The notes beneath the pieces were generated by a model. That model was not told where the DNA came from and searched no databases. It saw only the letters and a list, made by a program, of their open reading frames with translations. From contig NZ_JAJNDA010000011.1 in NCBI RefSeq assembly GCF_021026295.1, positions 174,606-238,605 on the forward strand: 64,000 bases of DNA. Direction: 5' to 3'. How positions within the stretch are numbered: the stretch's first letter is position 1; every line of letters starts with the position of its first letter. The DNA comes from Actinomycetospora soli. Lineage in GTDB: Bacteria > Actinomycetota > Actinomycetes > Mycobacteriales > Pseudonocardiaceae. The translations under genes were made by a program, and so were the position numbers. Of this stretch, positions 9,895 through 21,340 are shown piece after piece.

Positions 9895-11349
9895 TCAGGC
9901 GCCGGCGGGCCCGTCCGGGGCGCTCACGAGCCGGGTCATCGACCGGAGCGGGATCGCGAGCCAGTTCGGCCGGTTGCGGGTCTCGTAGAGGACCTCGTAC
10001 ACGGCCTTGTCGAGTTCGTAGGCGCGGAGCACGGCCATCTGGTCGCGCGGGTCGGTGCCCGCGATCTCCGCGTAGCCGTCGCAGAACGCGGAGCGGTTCC
10101 GGTCGGCCCACTCCTGGGCGCGCCGCTGCAGGTAGGCCGGCGCCTCCGCCCCGGTCTCCCACTCGGCGAGCTGGTGGAACGCCGCGTAGTCGAACGAGCG
10201 CAGCATGGCCGCCACGTCGCGCAGCGGGGAGTCGGGCCGGACCCGGTCGTCGAGGGGGCGCGAGGGCTCGCCCTCGAAGTCGATCGCGAGCCAGCCGCGC
10301 GGGGTGCGCAGCGTCTGGCCGAGGTGCAGGTCACCGTGGACGCGCTGCACGTCCAGGCCGTCGGCGGCGGTCACGCCGCGCAGCACGCGGGCGATGGCGT
10401 CGCGCTGCTCGGCGACGGCGGGGGCCGACGCCGACGCCCGGTCGAGCCGCTCGAGCATCCAGTCCGCCACCGCGGCGACGCCGTCGGCGCCGAGCCGCTC
10501 GGTGCCGAGGGCCCGCGCCAGCTCGATGTGCACGCTCGCGATGGTCCTGCCCAGCCGGTGGGCCTCGCCCGCGAAGTCGCCGCCGACCTCGTCGGGCCGC
10601 AGGTCGCCCTCGGCGAGCAGGTCGCGCACGCTGGTCAGCGCCATCGACCAGCCGTCGGCGGAGTTGGCGGCGTAGCTCTGCAGCATCGCCACCGTCATGG
10701 GCTGCGGGCCGTCGTCGCCGGCCAGCTCGCCCTCGATGGCCCCGAGCAGCGGGGCGACCTCGCCCGAGCGCTCGCGGCCGAGCGCGCGGTGCAGCTCGAG
10801 GTCCGGGTTGAGTCCCGGCGTGGCGCGGCGGAACAGCTTCATGATCGCGCGCTCGCCGTAGATCACCGACGAGTTGGACTGCTCGCTGAGCAGCGGGCGA
10901 CCGGGCCCGACGATCGGCGCCTCGGTCGCGGGCTCGGGGACGAACCGCAGCGAGCCCACGGTCGTGTCGGAGACGATCAGCGAGAGCAGCAGGCGGCTGA
11001 TCTCGCCGTCGGCGAGGCCGTCGTAGACCACGCGGTCGCCGGCACGGCCGATCACGGCGTGCTCGAGGTCGCCGGGCAGGTCCGGGCGCGAGCCGAGCAG
11101 CAGCTGGAAGCGGTCCTCGGGCCCGTCGTCGGTGAAGGACACCGCGATCACCGCGTGCGCGACGGCCGGCACGGCGTCGGCGGGCGTGACGTCCTGGTGG
11201 CCGACGAGGCGCACGGCGGCGATGGTGCGGTCCTTGGCCGCGAACCAGCGCTGGTCGGGCAGCCACGTGGTGATGGCGGGCAGCAGGGCGTCCAGGGTCG
11301 CGTCCATGGGGTCGAGCTCCGCTCCGCGTCGTCCTCCGGTGCCGGCCAT
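9895..11349 (-). CDS. mak: Maltokinase Mak (Pep2)
   Basis: 484 residues. It phosphorylates maltose with ATP to alpha-maltose-1-phosphate, the donor used by GlgE. The N-terminal cap contains the characteristic [12 protein letters not shown]. The kinase core has [10 protein letters not shown] (catalytic loop) and [14 protein letters not shown] (metal-binding Asp). The ATG at 11349 overlaps the treS stop by one base (TGATG), implying translational coupling. TreS and Mak act as a complex in mycobacteria. An alternative internal ATG lies 14 codons downstream ([10 protein letters not shown]). Seventy-one bases separate it from glgB. Confidence 0.95.
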   Translation of the reverse strand: MAGTGGRRGAELDPMDATLDALLPAITTWLPDQRWFAAKDRTIAAVRLVGHQDVTPADAVPAVAHAVIAVSFTDDGPEDRFQLLLGSRPDLPGDLEHAVIGRAGDRVVYDGLADGEISRLLLSLIVSDTTVGSLRFVPEPATEAPIVGPGRPLLSEQSNSSVIYGERAIMKLFRRATPGLNPDLELHRALGRERSGEVAPLLGAIEGELAGDDGPQPMTVAMLQSYAANSADGWSMALTSVRDLLAEGDLRPDEVGGDFAGEAHRLGRTIASVHIELARALGTERLGADGVAAVADWMLERLDRASASAPAVAEQRDAIARVLRGVTAADGLDVQRVHGDLHLGQTLRTPRGWLAIDFEGEPSRPLDDRVRPDSPLRDVAAMLRSFDYAAFHQLAEWETGAEAPAYLQRRAQEWADRNRSAFCDGYAEIAGTDPRDQMAVLRAYELDKAVYEVLYETRNRPNWLAIPLRSMTRLVSAPDGPAGA

Positions 11350-13121
11350 CAGCGGTCCTGCGCGGGCTGGATCGAGAACCAGTAGAAGCCGTGCCCGGGC
11401 AGCGTGAGCAGGTACGGCAGCTCGCCGATCGCCGGGAAGGGGACGCCTCCGGTCAGCTCGGTGAGCGTCCAGTCCTTCCAGGCGATCAAGTCGAGCTCCA
11501 CGGGTTGCGGGAATCGGGACATGTTGTTGACGCACAGCACGACGTCCTGGTGCCCGTCGGCGTCGACCGTCTGCCGGACGTAGCTGAGCACCGAGGAGTT
11601 CGACCCGCCGAGCTCGTGGAAGTCGCCGAGCCCGAAGGCGGGGTGCTGGCGGCGGATCTCGATCATCCTACGGTTCCAGTGCAGCAGGCTCGCGCTGGAG
11701 TTGGACTGCGCCTCGACGTTGACGGCCTGGTAGCCGTACACCGGGTCCATCACGATGGGCAGGTTGAGCCGGCCCGGGTCGCACGTGGAGAAGCCCGCGT
11801 TGCGGTCCGGCGTCCACTGCATGGGGCTGCGGACACCGTCGCGGTCACCCAGCCAGATGTTGTCACCCATCCCGATCTCGTCCCCGTAGTAGATGACGGG
11901 GCTACCCGGGAGGGACAGCAGCAACGCGGTGAACAGCTCGAGCTGGTTGCGGTCGTTGTCGAGCAGCGGGGCCAGCCGGCGGCGGATGCCGATGTTGGCC
12001 TTCATGCGCGGGTCCTTGGCGTACTCCGCGTACATGTAGTCGCGCTCGTCGTCGGTGACCATCTCGAGGGTCAGCTCGTCGTGGTTGCGCAGGAAGATGC
12101 CCCACTGCGCGTTGTGCGGGATCTCCGGGGTCTGCGCCAGGATCTCCGAGATCGGGAACCGCGACTCGCGCCGGACCGCCATGAAGATGCGCGGCATCAG
12201 CGGGAAGTGGAACGCCATGTGGCACTCGTCGCCGCCGGCCTCCGCGTCGCCGAAGTACTCCACGACGTCGGCGGGCCACTGGTTGGCCTCGGCGAGCAGG
12301 ATGCGGCCCGGGTACTCGTCCTCGATGACCTTGCGGCACCGCTTGAGGAACGCGTGGGTCTCCGGGAGGTTCTCGCCGTTCGTGCCGTCGCGCTCGAACA
12401 GGTAGGGCACGGCGTCGAGGCGGAAGCCGTCGATGCCGAGGTCGAGCCAGAACCGCAGCGCGTCGATCATCGCGTCGCAGACGGCCGGGTTGTCGAAGTT
12501 CAGGTCGGGCTGGTGGGAGAAGAAGCGGTGCCAGAAGAACTGGCCGCGCACGTAGTCGTAGGTCCAGTTCGACGCCTCGGTGTCGACGAAGATGATCCGC
12601 GCGTCGGGGTAGCGCGTGTCGTCGTCGGACCACACGTAGTAGTCACCGAACGGCCCCTCGGGGTCGCGCCGCGACTCCTGGAACCACACGTGCTGGTCGG
12701 ACGTGTGGTTCATGACCAGGTCGGTGATCACGCGGATGCCGCGCGCGTGCGCCTGGTCGACGAACTCGACGAAGTCCTCGACCGTGCCGAAGTCCGGCAG
12801 CACCTTGCGGTAGTCGCGGATGTCGTAGCCGCCGTCACGTAGCGGGGAGTCGTAGAACGGCGGCAGCCACAGGCAGTCGACGCCGAGCCACGCCAGGTAG
12901 TCCAGCTTGTCGGTCAGCCCGCGCAGGTCGCCGAAGCCGTCCCGGTTCGAGTCGGCGAACGCCCGGACCAGGACCTCGTAGAAGACCGCGCGCTTGTACC
13001 AGTCGTCCTCGACCGGGAGCTGGCGGGCGCGGCGGAAGTCCTCGGCACTCGGCTCGACGACCTCGTGTCCCGGTTCGGTGACGTGGGTGCTGGTGGGCGC
13101 GCTGGTGGTCCCGTCGTTCAT
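11349..13121 (-). CDS. treS: Trehalose synthase TreS (GH13_16)
   Basis: 590 residues. It interconverts trehalose and maltose by intramolecular glucosyl transfer and feeds maltose to Mak. GH13 motifs: [24 protein letters not shown] with nucleophile Asp, LAEANQWP with Glu, [12 protein letters not shown] with the transition-state Asp. The TreS-typical [14 protein letters not shown] is present. I chose ATG at 13121, which gives MNDGTTSAP and then [15 protein letters not shown], the usual beginning of the domain. Codons upstream remain open but show no domain. It overlaps mak by one base. Confidence 0.96.
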   Translation of the reverse strand: MNDGTTSAPTSTHVTEPGHEVVEPSAEDFRRARQLPVEDDWYKRAVFYEVLVRAFADSNRDGFGDLRGLTDKLDYLAWLGVDCLWLPPFYDSPLRDGGYDIRDYRKVLPDFGTVEDFVEFVDQAHARGIRVITDLVMNHTSDQHVWFQESRRDPEGPFGDYYVWSDDDTRYPDARIIFVDTEASNWTYDYVRGQFFWHRFFSHQPDLNFDNPAVCDAMIDALRFWLDLGIDGFRLDAVPYLFERDGTNGENLPETHAFLKRCRKVIEDEYPGRILLAEANQWPADVVEYFGDAEAGGDECHMAFHFPLMPRIFMAVRRESRFPISEILAQTPEIPHNAQWGIFLRNHDELTLEMVTDDERDYMYAEYAKDPRMKANIGIRRRLAPLLDNDRNQLELFTALLLSLPGSPVIYYGDEIGMGDNIWLGDRDGVRSPMQWTPDRNAGFSTCDPGRLNLPIVMDPVYGYQAVNVEAQSNSSASLLHWNRRMIEIRRQHPAFGLGDFHELGGSNSSVLSYVRQTVDADGHQDVVLCVNNMSRFPQPVELDLIAWKDWTLTELTGGVPFPAIGELPYLLTLPGHGFYWFSIQPAQDR

Positions 13122-13197
13122 CGCGCGCCACGGTAGTGGTCCGACCCGCCTCCGCGCCGCACCGGAGGCCGTCGGTGCCCGATGTGTCGGGTTCGCC

Positions 13198-13677
13198 TCA
13201 GCGCTCACGCGGGGGGTCGGCGGGTGCGCCCTCGATGACCATCGGCGCGTCCTCCGGGCCCTCGCGCCGCGCGGTGGGGCCGGTTCCCCCGATCACGACG
13301 ACGGACGGGGTCATCCGGGCGCTTCCGGCCCGGACCGCACGGGCGGCCGCGCGCCGGGCGAGGGCGCGGCGCACCGGCGGGACCAGCAGCACGAGCGCGG
13401 CGACGGTCGAGAGCATGCCCGGCACCACGAGCAGCACGCCGGCGAGCGCCACGTACATCCCGTCGGCCACCTCGGCCTCCGCCGGGCGCCGGTTCTGCAC
13501 GGCCCGGCCGAGGGCGGCGATCGAGCGCCGGCCCTCGCGGCGCAGGGCCCAGGCCCCGACCACGGCGGAGAGGATCAGCAGACCCAGCAGCCCGAGGAAG
13601 CCGACGGCCTGGCCCACCAGGACCAGGACCCAGATCTCCACGGCCACGTAGGCCAGGAACGCGAGCAGGAGCGGCAC
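13198..13677 (-). CDS. FxsA-like membrane protein
   Basis: 159 residues. The first 110 match the FxsA family: [21 protein letters not shown], then an amphipathic [15 protein letters not shown] loop, then a further hydrophobic stretch with [25 protein letters not shown]. The C-terminal tail is polar and low in complexity. FxsA was named from overproduction suppressing F-plasmid exclusion of phage T7 in E. coli; its normal function is unknown. GTG at 13677 was chosen because a strong GAGGAG ribosome site precedes it by 6-7 bases. The gene lies between glgE and treS, in the same direction, with no evident link to glucan metabolism. Confidence 0.85.
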   Translation of the reverse strand: MPLLLAFLAYVAVEIWVLVLVGQAVGFLGLLGLLILSAVVGAWALRREGRRSIAALGRAVQNRRPAEAEVADGMYVALAGVLLVVPGMLSTVAALVLLVPPVRRALARRAAARAVRAGSARMTPSVVVIGGTGPTARREGPEDAPMVIEGAPADPPRER

Positions 13678-13833
13678 GGGGACCTCCTCAGGTCTGTCTA
13701 CCCCCTCCAACGCGCGGGGGCCGCCGAAAGTGCCCGGACCCGACGTCGGGAACGCCCCGCGGCCCCGGAACGCGCGAACGGGCCGCCCGTCACGGTCACC
13801 CGTGACGAACGGCCCGCTCGTGGGTCGCGCGAG

Positions 13834-16800
13834 CTACCGCCTCTGCACCGACACGAGGTGCGCCACGTCGCGCCAGGGCTCGAGCCGGACGAAGTTCGAC
13901 CGGCCCCAGTCGAACACCTGGCCGCTGACCTCGTCGAACGCGCCGAAGCGGGCGAACGGGTCGAGGCCCAGCGCCGCCATGTCGAGGCGCAGCGTGCCCT
14001 CCTCGGCGCCGAACGGGTTGAGGTTGACCACGCCGATCACGGTGTCGCCGGTGACCGGGTCGGTCTTCGACCAGGCGAGCAGCGCCTCGTTGTCGGTCTC
14101 GTGGAACCGCAGCGTCCGCAGCTGGCGCACCGCCGGGTGGGCACGGCGGATCTCGTTGAGCCGCGTGATCCACGGCTGCAGGCTGCGGCCCTCGGCGAGC
14201 GCCCGGTCGAAGTCCCGCGGCCGGAGCTGGTACTTCTCCGAGTCCAGGTACTCCTCGCTGCCCGCCCGCACCGGCTGCCACTCGAACAGCTCGAAGCCCG
14301 CGTACACGCCCCAGCTCGGCGCCAGCATCGCGGCCAGCGTCGCCCGGATCGCGAACATGCCGGGCCCGCCGGTCTGCAGCGACTCGTGGAGGATGTCCGG
14401 GGTGTTGACGAAGCAGTTCGGGCGGGCCTCGTCGATGCGGTCGCGGTGCATCTCGAAGAACTCGCGCAGCTCGTCGCGACCGGTCCGCCACGTGAAGTAC
14501 GTGTAGGACTGGCTGAACCCGGCCTTCGCGAGCCCGAACAGGCGCGCGGGGCGGGTGAACGCCTCGGCGAGGAACACCACGCCCGGGTCGACCTCGTGGA
14601 CCTTGGCGATCAGCCAGGACCAGAAGTCGGCCGGCTTGGTGTGCGGGTTGTCCACGCGGAACACGCGCACGCCGTGCTCGAGCCAGTACAGGACCACCCG
14701 CAGCGACTCGGCGTAGATCCCGGCCGGGTCGGTGTCGAAGTTGACGGGGTAGATGTCCTGGTACTTCTTCGGCGGGTTCTCGGCGTAGGCGATGGTCCCG
14801 TCCGGGCGCACCGTGAACCACTCCGGGTGGGCCGCGGCCCACGGGTGGTCGGGCGCGCACTGCAGCGCGAAGTCGAGCGCGACCTCGAGGTCGAGCTCCC
14901 GAGCCCGCGCGACGAAGGCGTCGAAGTCGTCGATCGTGCCGAGCTGCGGGTGCACGGCGTCGTGCCCGCCGTCGGCCGAGCCGATCGCCCACGGCGACCC
15001 GACGTCCTCCGGACCCGGGGTCAGCGTGTTGTTCGGGCCCTTGCGGTTGACCGTGCCGATCGGGTGGATCGGCGGCAGGTAGACCACGTCGAAGCCCATG
15101 GCGGCCGCGCGCTCGAGCTCGCGCTGCGCCGTGACGAACGTGCCGTGGACGGGCTTCCCGTCCGCGTCCCAGCCGCCGGTGGAGCGGGGGAAGAACTCGT
15201 ACCAGGCGCCGTCGAGGGCCCGCGGGCGCTCGACGAGCACGTGGTGGTCGGCGCCGCGGGTGACGAGCTCGCGGACCGGCCGCTCGGTCATCGTGTGCTG
15301 CACCGGCTCGGACAGCGCCCGCGCGAGCCGCTCGACCAGCGGCCGGTCGGCGTCGCGCAGCGAGGCGGCGGCCTCGCGCAGCTCGGTGGCGAACGTGAAC
15401 GACGGCGGCATCTCCAGCGGCGTCGTCGCCTCGCCCGCGGGCTGGTGGGCGACCTCGTCGGCCGAGGAGCGGTCCTCGATCTGCGCGGCGCCCCGCTCGA
15501 GCAGGCGGGCCCCGTTCTCCAGGTCGTTGGCGAGCTCGCCCGGCCCCTGACCGGCCGCGACCTTCACCTCGACCGCGTGCCGCCAGGTGGCCCACGGGTC
15601 GCTCCAGGCGTCGACCCGGAAGCGCCACAGCCCCTCCGCGTCGGCGACGAGGCTCGCCGCGGCCCGGTCGGTGTCCTTGCCCAGGCTCACCATGCGGACG
15701 GTGCGCTCGTGCCCGACGACGGGCGCGGACGCGACCGCCTCGGCGTCGGCGTGGTCGACGTCCGCGCAGCGCTGCCAGACCAGGGTCGCGGCGATCGCGT
15801 CGTGGCCCTCGCGCCAGACCGTCGCGGTGACGGGGACGACCTCCCCGACGACCGCCTTCGAGGGGAACCGCCCGCCCGACACCTCGGGCGTGACCTCGTC
15901 GATCCCGAGCCGCCCCTGCGCGAGGCGGGCCCGCTCGGCGGCGAGGTCGGCGGTCCCGGTGGTGCGCGACGGGGCCGGCGCCGGGTCGGGGTCGGTCTGG
16001 GCGATCGCGTCCGCGACGGTGTCCGCCGGGGCCTGGACCGGGGCGTCCGGCGCGGTCTCGGCGGCGGTCGGCGTCGCCACCTCGGGCGCGTCGGCCACCG
16101 GGGTGTCCTCGGCGGGGGTGTCCTCGGCCGGTGCCGTCCCGACGGCGGGTGCGGCCGGGTCGGGCGCGTCCGGTCCGTCCTGGACGCTCCCGGCCGGCAC
16201 GGCGGGCGTGACGGGCGTCGAGGGTTCCGCGGGTTCCGAGGGAGCCGCGGCCCTCGTCGGCTCCGCGGGCGTCCACTCGGCGTCGGTGACGGCCTCGTCG
16301 CGGTCCCCGGCCGCGGCGGCCGCGGCGGTGGCGGCACCCGCCGTCACGGCGCCGAGCGCGAGGCCCGACCCGTCGGCGGCGGGCGAGGTGACGGGCTCGT
16401 CCAGCGGCTCGTCGGCGGGGCCGCGGCGCTGGAGGTCGAGGTCGTCGTGGGCCGCGACGTCGCGGGCGGCGAGGCCCGACCCGTCGGCGGCGGGGGAGGT
16501 GACGGGCTCGTCGAGCCGGCCCCGCCCGAAGGCCTCGGGGGCGGCCAGGCCGGACCCGTCGGCGGCCGGGGAGGTCACGGGGTCGTCGGACCCGGGGGCG
16601 GGCGCCTCGTCGCGCGCGTGGCGGCCCGGGGTGGCGAGGGGATCGCCCACGCGCCCGCCCGGACCCGGCCGCGGGGGCGGGGTCGCGGCGGAGGGCGCGG
16701 ACGCACCGTGCTCGGTGGTCGGCCGATCGGCGGACGAACTCATGTCGGTCGCCCTACCCGAACCGGCCGGTTTCGATGCGCTCGGAGCGTCCGGGCGGGG

Positions 16801-17499
16801 GGTGAACGCGGTGGGCGCCGCGGCCGGGTCGTCGGACGACCCCTGCGGCACCACCGGCCGGCGCCACGGCGGCACCACGGCGCGGAAGCCGCCGGTGTTG
16901 GTCGAGCGCGACCACGCGGGCGCGGCCGGGGGGCCGGCGGGACGCTCCGGCGCGGGGAACGGCCGCGAGCGGTCGACGGCCGGGCGCGGGGCGGAGGGCA
17001 CCGTCGGGCCGCCGGCGATCGAGGTGTCGAGCGACCCGCCGTCGTGACCCCGCCCGTACCCCGGCACCGGGATCGGGCCGGACGGCAGCCCCGGGTCGAC
17101 CGGCGCGTCCGGCGGTGGGGGCGGCCCGAGCTCGACCTCGCCCGAGGAACCCCACGGGCGGCGGGGCGGCGCGTCGCGGTCCCGCGGGTCGTAGCGCGGC
17201 GGCAGGTCCTCCGCGGCGGCCGCGCCGTCGGAACCCCAGCCCTCGGAGCCCCGGTGCGCGGACCCGGCGTCGGGAGCCTCCGGCTCGACCGACACCGACC
17301 CGGCCGCCGGGACGCTCCCGGTGTCGGTCCGGCGACCGGTGACGATCGCCTTGAACCGCCCGCTCCACGGCTCGCTGCGGCGGGGTGGCGCGTCCTGTTC
17401 GTCGGCGCCCCCGACCTGCTCGAACGACCCGGTCCCGCTCTCGCCGTACTCACCCTCGGACCGTCGTCCGGACGGCCACCATCTCCCCAGCACGCTCAC
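13834..17499 (-). CDS. glgE: GlgE maltosyltransferase with long disordered N-terminus
   Basis: The C-terminal 695 residues are a full GlgE, which extends alpha-1,4-glucan from maltose-1-phosphate. Visible motifs: [25 protein letters not shown], here abbreviated GRFPSKAV...[33 protein letters not shown] with the nucleophile Asp; [11 protein letters not shown] with the acid Glu; and the C-terminal [12 protein letters not shown]. Upstream the same frame stays open for about 525 residues of Pro/Ala/Glu-rich sequence with three copies of [14 protein letters not shown] (16358-16589). Codon third positions there remain G/C-rich, so I read it as coding and start at GTG 17499 (VSVLGRWWP). ATG at 16743 (MSSSADRP) is a serious alternative, giving 969 residues. 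It diverges from glgP, as in mycobacteria. Confidence 0.85.
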   Translation of the reverse strand: MSVLGRWWPSGRRSEGEYGESGTGSFEQVGGADEQDAPPRRSEPWSGRFKAIVTGRRTDTGSVPAAGSVSVEPEAPDAGSAHRGSEGWGSDGAAAAEDLPPRYDPRDRDAPPRRPWGSSGEVELGPPPPPDAPVDPGLPSGPIPVPGYGRGHDGGSLDTSIAGGPTVPSAPRPAVDRSRPFPAPERPAGPPAAPAWSRSTNTGGFRAVVPPWRRPVVPQGSSDDPAAAPTAFTPRPDAPSASKPAGSGRATDMSSSADRPTTEHGASAPSAATPPPRPGPGGRVGDPLATPGRHARDEAPAPGSDDPVTSPAADGSGLAAPEAFGRGRLDEPVTSPAADGSGLAARDVAAHDDLDLQRRGPADEPLDEPVTSPAADGSGLALGAVTAGAATAAAAAAGDRDEAVTDAEWTPAEPTRAAAPSEPAEPSTPVTPAVPAGSVQDGPDAPDPAAPAVGTAPAEDTPAEDTPVADAPEVATPTAAETAPDAPVQAPADTVADAIAQTDPDPAPAPSRTTGTADLAAERARLAQGRLGIDEVTPEVSGGRFPSKAVVGEVVPVTATVWREGHDAIAATLVWQRCADVDHADAEAVASAPVVGHERTVRMVSLGKDTDRAAASLVADAEGLWRFRVDAWSDPWATWRHAVEVKVAAGQGPGELANDLENGARLLERGAAQIEDRSSADEVAHQPAGEATTPLEMPPSFTFATELREAAASLRDADRPLVERLARALSEPVQHTMTERPVRELVTRGADHHVLVERPRALDGAWYEFFPRSTGGWDADGKPVHGTFVTAQRELERAAAMGFDVVYLPPIHPIGTVNRKGPNNTLTPGPEDVGSPWAIGSADGGHDAVHPQLGTIDDFDAFVARARELDLEVALDFALQCAPDHPWAAAHPEWFTVRPDGTIAYAENPPKKYQDIYPVNFDTDPAGIYAESLRVVLYWLEHGVRVFRVDNPHTKPADFWSWLIAKVHEVDPGVVFLAEAFTRPARLFGLAKAGFSQSYTYFTWRTGRDELREFFEMHRDRIDEARPNCFVNTPDILHESLQTGGPGMFAIRATLAAMLAPSWGVYAGFELFEWQPVRAGSEEYLDSEKYQLRPRDFDRALAEGRSLQPWITRLNEIRRAHPAVRQLRTLRFHETDNEALLAWSKTDPVTGDTVIGVVNLNPFGAEEGTLRLDMAALGLDPFARFGAFDEVSGQVFDWGRSNFVRLEPWRDVAHLVSVQRR
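16358..16589. repeat. Three direct repeats inside the glgE extension
   Basis: Three near-identical 45-base copies, at about 16358-16402, 16469-16513 and 16545-16589. The minus strand encodes [14 protein letters not shown] each time. Copies are separated by 66 and 31 bases of unrelated low-complexity sequence. Confidence 0.85.
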
Positions 17500-17582
17500 G
17501 CCACGCAGCGTAGCCAGCGAATCGATCCAGCCGCGATGGGCGATGACGGCGCGTCGGAAGGGTTTGCCTAGGCTTCGACCCC

Positions 17583-20114
17583 GTGAGAGCACTGCGTCGT
17601 TTCTCCGTCCGCGCCCAGCTGCCGTCCGCGCTCGCGCCGCTGCAGGACCTCGCGACGAACCTGCGCTGGACCTGGCACGGTCCGACGCAGGACCTGTTCG
17701 CCGCGGTCGACGAGACGGCCTGGCGCCGTGGCGGGGGTGACCCGGTCCGCCTGCTCGGCGAGGTCAGCCCGGCGCGGCTCGCCGCCCTGGCCGAGGACGA
17801 CGCCTTCGTCGCCCGGGTGCGGGAGGTGTCCGACGACCTGCGCGCCTACCTGACCGAGCCGCGCTGGTACCAGGGCCGGCAGGACCTCCCGGCCGGCATC
17901 GGCTACTTCTCGATGGAGTTCGGCGTCTCGGAGGTGCTGCCGAACTACTCCGGCGGCCTCGGCATCCTCGCGGGCGACCACCTCAAGGCCGCCTCGGACC
18001 TCGGCGTGCCGCTGATCGCGGTCGGCCTGCTCTACCGCTCGGGCTACTTCCGGCAGTCGCTCTCGCTCGACGGCTGGCAGCAGGAGCAGTACCCGGCGCT
18101 CGACCCGCAGGGCCTGCCGCTGCACCTGCTCGCCGGGTCGGACGGGGCGCCGCTGCTGGTGCACGTCGCGATGCCCGAGGGCCGCGTGCTGCGCGCCCGC
18201 GTCTGGGTCGCCTCCGTGGGCCGCGTCCCGCTGCTGCTCCTCGACGCCGACATCGAGGACAACGACGCCGACCTGCGCCAGATCACCGACCGGCTCTACG
18301 GCGGCGACGCCGAGCACCGCATCCGCCAGGAGATCCTCGTCGGGGTCGGCGGCGTGCGGGCGGTCCGCGCGTACTGCGGCGTGACCGGCCACGCGGCGCC
18401 CGAGGTGTTCCACACGAACGAGGGCCACGCCGGGTTCCTCGGCCTGGAGCGCATGCGGGAGCTCGTCACGACGGCGGGTCTGGACATCGACCAGGCGCTC
18501 GCGGCGGTCCGCGCCGGCACGGTGTTCACCACGCACACCCCCGTGCCCGCGGGCATCGACCGGTTCCCGATCGGCCTCGTGGAGCACTACTTCTCGGCCG
18601 ACCTGCTGCCGGGTATCGGCGTCGACCGGGTGCTGGCCCTGGGCCGTGAGCCCGACTCCGACATGTTCAACATGGCGCACATGGGCCTGCGTCTGGCCCA
18701 GCGCTCCAACGGGGTCTCGCAGCTGCACGGCGAGGTCTCGCGCGGGATGTTCTCGTCGCTGTGGGGCGGGTTCGACGCGCCGGAGGTGCCGATCGGCTCG
18801 GTGACCAACGGCGTGCACGGCCCGACCTGGACCGCCCGCGAGATGGTCGGCCTGACCGCCGGTGCGGCCGCGGCCGGGGCCGGCCCGGAGCTGTTCGGCG
18901 TCTCCGACTCGCTGCTCTGGGAGGTCCGCGGCCAGCTGCGGGCGCGCCTGGTCCACGAGGTGCGGCGCCGGGTGAAGGCGTCCTGGCTCGACCGCGGCGC
19001 CTCGGAGCCGGAGCTGGGCTGGACCGAGCGGGTCTTCGACCCGAACGTCCTCACCATCGGCTTCGCCCGTCGGGTGCCGACCTACAAGCGGCTCACCCTG
19101 ATGCTGCGCGACCCCGAGCGGCTGCGCTCGATGCTGCTCGACCCCGAGCGGCCGGTGCAGCTGGTCATCGCCGGCAAGTCGCACCCGGCCGACGACCAGG
19201 GCAAGCGGCTCATCCAGGAGATGGTCCGGTTCGCCGACGACCCGGCGATCCGCCACCGCATCGTGTTCCTCCCGGACTACGACATGTCGATGGCCCGCTA
19301 CCTCTACTGGGGCTGCGACGTCTGGCTGAACAACCCGCTGCGCCCGCTCGAGGCGTGCGGCACGTCCGGCATGAAGTCGGCGCTCAACGGCGGGCTCAAC
19401 CTGTCGGTGCGCGACGGCTGGTGGGACGAGCTCTACGACGGCCGCAACGGCTGGTCGATCCCGACCGCGGACGGCGTCGACGACCCCGACCGCCGCGACG
19501 ACATCGAGGCCGCCGCGCTCCACGACCTCATGTCCACCCAGGTCGCGCCGCTGTTCTACGACCGCGGCGCCGACGGCGTGCCCGACCGCTGGACCGCGCT
19601 GGTGCGCCACACGCTCGCCACGCTCTCGCCGAAGGTCCAGGCCACGCGGATGGTCACCGACTACGTGAACGACTGGTACGCACCGGCCGCGCGCGCCGCC
19701 CGGCGGGTCAACGCCTCCGGCTATGCGGGCGCCAAGGAGCTCGCCGAGTTCCGGGCCCGCCTGGACGCGGCGTGGCCGTCGGTGCGGGTCGCCGAGGTGG
19801 ACGCGTCGGGCGCGGCGGACACGCCGGTGCTGGGCGCGCCCATGACGGTGCGCGCCTCGGTGGAGCTGGGCGGTCTCTCGACCTCCGACGTCCTCGTCCA
19901 GGCCGTGGTCGGCCGCGCCGACGACGCCGACCAGCTGTCGGCCGCCGTGGTGGAGCCGATGCGCCCGGTGGGCTCCTCGGGCGACGCGGAGACCTTCGAG
20001 GCGACCGTCGCGCTCCCGCACGCGGGCGTCCTGGGCTACACGGTCCGCGTCCTCCCGGCGAACGAACTGCTCGCCTCGCCGGTGGAGCTGGGCAAGGTCG
20101 TCCTCCCGGCGTAG
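17583..20114 (+). CDS. glgP: Alpha-glucan phosphorylase GlgP
   Basis: 843 residues. It phosphorolyses alpha-1,4-glucan to glucose-1-phosphate using pyridoxal phosphate. The N-terminal region has [13 protein letters not shown] and [13 protein letters not shown], typical of the actinobacterial phosphorylase type. The PLP-binding lysine is near residue 598 in [35 protein letters not shown] and [10 protein letters not shown] are also conserved. GTG at 17583 gives the usual [14 protein letters not shown] start. It diverges from glgE across about 80 bases that must hold both promoters. It probably provides the breakdown arm opposing the GlgE pathway. Confidence 0.95.
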   Translation: MRALRRFSVRAQLPSALAPLQDLATNLRWTWHGPTQDLFAAVDETAWRRGGGDPVRLLGEVSPARLAALAEDDAFVARVREVSDDLRAYLTEPRWYQGRQDLPAGIGYFSMEFGVSEVLPNYSGGLGILAGDHLKAASDLGVPLIAVGLLYRSGYFRQSLSLDGWQQEQYPALDPQGLPLHLLAGSDGAPLLVHVAMPEGRVLRARVWVASVGRVPLLLLDADIEDNDADLRQITDRLYGGDAEHRIRQEILVGVGGVRAVRAYCGVTGHAAPEVFHTNEGHAGFLGLERMRELVTTAGLDIDQALAAVRAGTVFTTHTPVPAGIDRFPIGLVEHYFSADLLPGIGVDRVLALGREPDSDMFNMAHMGLRLAQRSNGVSQLHGEVSRGMFSSLWGGFDAPEVPIGSVTNGVHGPTWTAREMVGLTAGAAAAGAGPELFGVSDSLLWEVRGQLRARLVHEVRRRVKASWLDRGASEPELGWTERVFDPNVLTIGFARRVPTYKRLTLMLRDPERLRSMLLDPERPVQLVIAGKSHPADDQGKRLIQEMVRFADDPAIRHRIVFLPDYDMSMARYLYWGCDVWLNNPLRPLEACGTSGMKSALNGGLNLSVRDGWWDELYDGRNGWSIPTADGVDDPDRRDDIEAAALHDLMSTQVAPLFYDRGADGVPDRWTALVRHTLATLSPKVQATRMVTDYVNDWYAPAARAARRVNASGYAGAKELAEFRARLDAAWPSVRVAEVDASGAADTPVLGAPMTVRASVELGGLSTSDVLVQAVVGRADDADQLSAAVVEPMRPVGSSGDAETFEATVALPHAGVLGYTVRVLPANELLASPVELGKVVLPA

Positions 20115-20158
20115 GGGCTCGCGGCCCTGGTTCCGGGGCCGATTCCTCCCGGCTCCGT

Positions 20159-20211
20159 GGCAGGAAAGCGTCGTTGCTGTCGTCCGGTGACAGCAACGAC
20201 GCTTTCCTGTC
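20159..20211. repeat. Family A perfect palindrome after glgP
   Basis: Perfect 21-base inverted arms (20161-20181 and 20189-20209; left arm begins CAGGAAAGCGTCGTTGC) with a 7-base loop, 47 bases after the glgP stop. No T-run follows, so terminator function is possible but not shown. It is identical in its arms to 42838-42890. Confidence 0.92.
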
Positions 20212-20234
20212 GCCAGGGCGAGGGGCTGCCGCAT

Positions 20235-20278
20235 GTCAGTGGCACGGACCGCCCGCACGGGACCTCCGTGCCACTGAC
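20235..20278. repeat. Family B palindrome, left of DUF559 gene
   Basis: 14-base arms GTCAGTGGCACGGA and TCCGTGCCACTGAC with a 16-base loop. The loop contains the reverse complement of CCGTGCGG, which is found forward in the partner at 21271-21316. The two copies therefore face each other in inverted orientation around the DUF559 gene. Confidence 0.92.
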
Positions 20279-20334
20279 TTCGCGCGGCGGCAAGACGTCG
20301 GATCCGATCGGGCCCGGCGTGCGTCAGAACCCGT

Positions 20335-21255
20335 GTGACGACCGATCAGCCCGACGCCGCCCGGCTGCACGCGCAGATGCGTCAGCGGGACGGCGTCGCC
20401 ACCGTGCAGCAGGCCAGGGACGCCGGGTACTCGTCGAAGGCCATCACCGCGAAGGTTCGGCGCGGTGAGTGGGAACGGCCGGCGCACGGCGTCCTGCGCG
20501 CCACCGACCACCCGGTGACGTCCCGATCGCGGATCCGGGTCGCCATGCTGTCGATCGGCCCGGAGGCGACGCTCGTCGGGCGCTCCGCCGCGTACTGGTG
20601 GCAGATGACCGACGTCGCGCCCGCCGAGGTCGAGATCGCCGTGCCCCAGGGGAGCCAGCCCCGACCGCGGCCGGGCGTGACGGTGACGCGGCGGGCGGTT
20701 CCCGCGCGGGACCGCGTCACCGTCGACGGGCTCGTCGTCACCAAGAAGGCAGCCACGGTCCTCACGGCGGTCGCCGCCCTCGGACTGCTCGCGGGGGCGA
20801 AGCTGATGGACCGGGTCCTGCAGAAGGGCATCGTGGCGCTCGACACCCTGCAGGAGACGCACGACCGCGGTCGTCGTCGCTACGGCGCGGTGCTCTGCGC
20901 CACGCTGCTCGCCCTCGCGGCCGGTGGAGCACGCTCGGAGGCCGAACGCCTCGCGCACTCGCTCCTGCGCGACGCCGACATCGTCGGATGGCTGGCCGAC
21001 CACCGGGTCGTCCTGCCGCGCCACGGGCCGGCGGTGCTCGACCTGGCGTTCCTCGACCGTCGGATCGTCGTCGAGATCGACGGGTGGGCCTACCACCGTG
21101 ACCTGCGGGCGTTCCTCCACGACGCGGAACGACAGAACGCGCTCGTCCTCGCCGGGTGGATCGTCATCCGGACGAACTGGCACGAGCTGAAGGAGCACTC
21201 CGAGCGGTTCGTCCGCACGGTCCGCGACGCGCTCGTGGAGCGTGCGCACTCCTGA
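20335..21255 (+). CDS. AbiEi-like HTH plus DUF559 nuclease-fold protein
   Basis: 306 residues. The N-terminal part (about 10-60; GVATVQQARDAGYSSKAITAKV then RGEWERPAHGVLRA) resembles the winged helix found at the start of AbiEi-type antitoxins. The C-terminal part (about 225-300) has the DUF559/Vsr-like endonuclease pattern: LDLAFLDRRIVVEIDG, then WAYHRDLRAFLHDAERQN, then LAGWIVIRTNWHEL. Asp and Glu in LDLAF and VEIDG could bind metal. Such proteins are abundant in actinobacteria and their function is not established. GTG at 20335. Matching family B palindromes lie 56 bases upstream and 15 bases downstream. A toxin partner is absent, so a conventional AbiE system is unlikely. It interrupts the glgP-glgX region. 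Confidence 0.8.
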   Translation: MTTDQPDAARLHAQMRQRDGVATVQQARDAGYSSKAITAKVRRGEWERPAHGVLRATDHPVTSRSRIRVAMLSIGPEATLVGRSAAYWWQMTDVAPAEVEIAVPQGSQPRPRPGVTVTRRAVPARDRVTVDGLVVTKKAATVLTAVAALGLLAGAKLMDRVLQKGIVALDTLQETHDRGRRRYGAVLCATLLALAAGGARSEAERLAHSLLRDADIVGWLADHRVVLPRHGPAVLDLAFLDRRIVVEIDGWAYHRDLRAFLHDAERQNALVLAGWIVIRTNWHELKEHSERFVRTVRDALVERAHS

Positions 21256-21270
21256 CGTCCGGTGCGGGAT

Positions 21271-21316
21271 AGTCAGTGGCACGGAGCGCCCGTGCGGTCG
21301 CCCCGTGCCACTGACT
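21271..21316. repeat. Family B palindrome, right of DUF559 gene
   Basis: 14-base arms AGTCAGTGGCACGG and CCGTGCCACTGACT with an 18-base loop, between the DUF559 stop and the glgX stop. It is the inverted partner of 20235-20278. It could also serve both converging genes as a terminator. Confidence 0.92.
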
Positions 21317-21340
21317 CCCCGCGCCAGAGCGCCAGGGACC

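Noticed and set aside
20335..21255. A complete AbiE toxin-antitoxin system.
   Set aside because: Only the antitoxin-like HTH is present, fused to DUF559; there is no AbiEii nucleotidyltransferase gene beside it.
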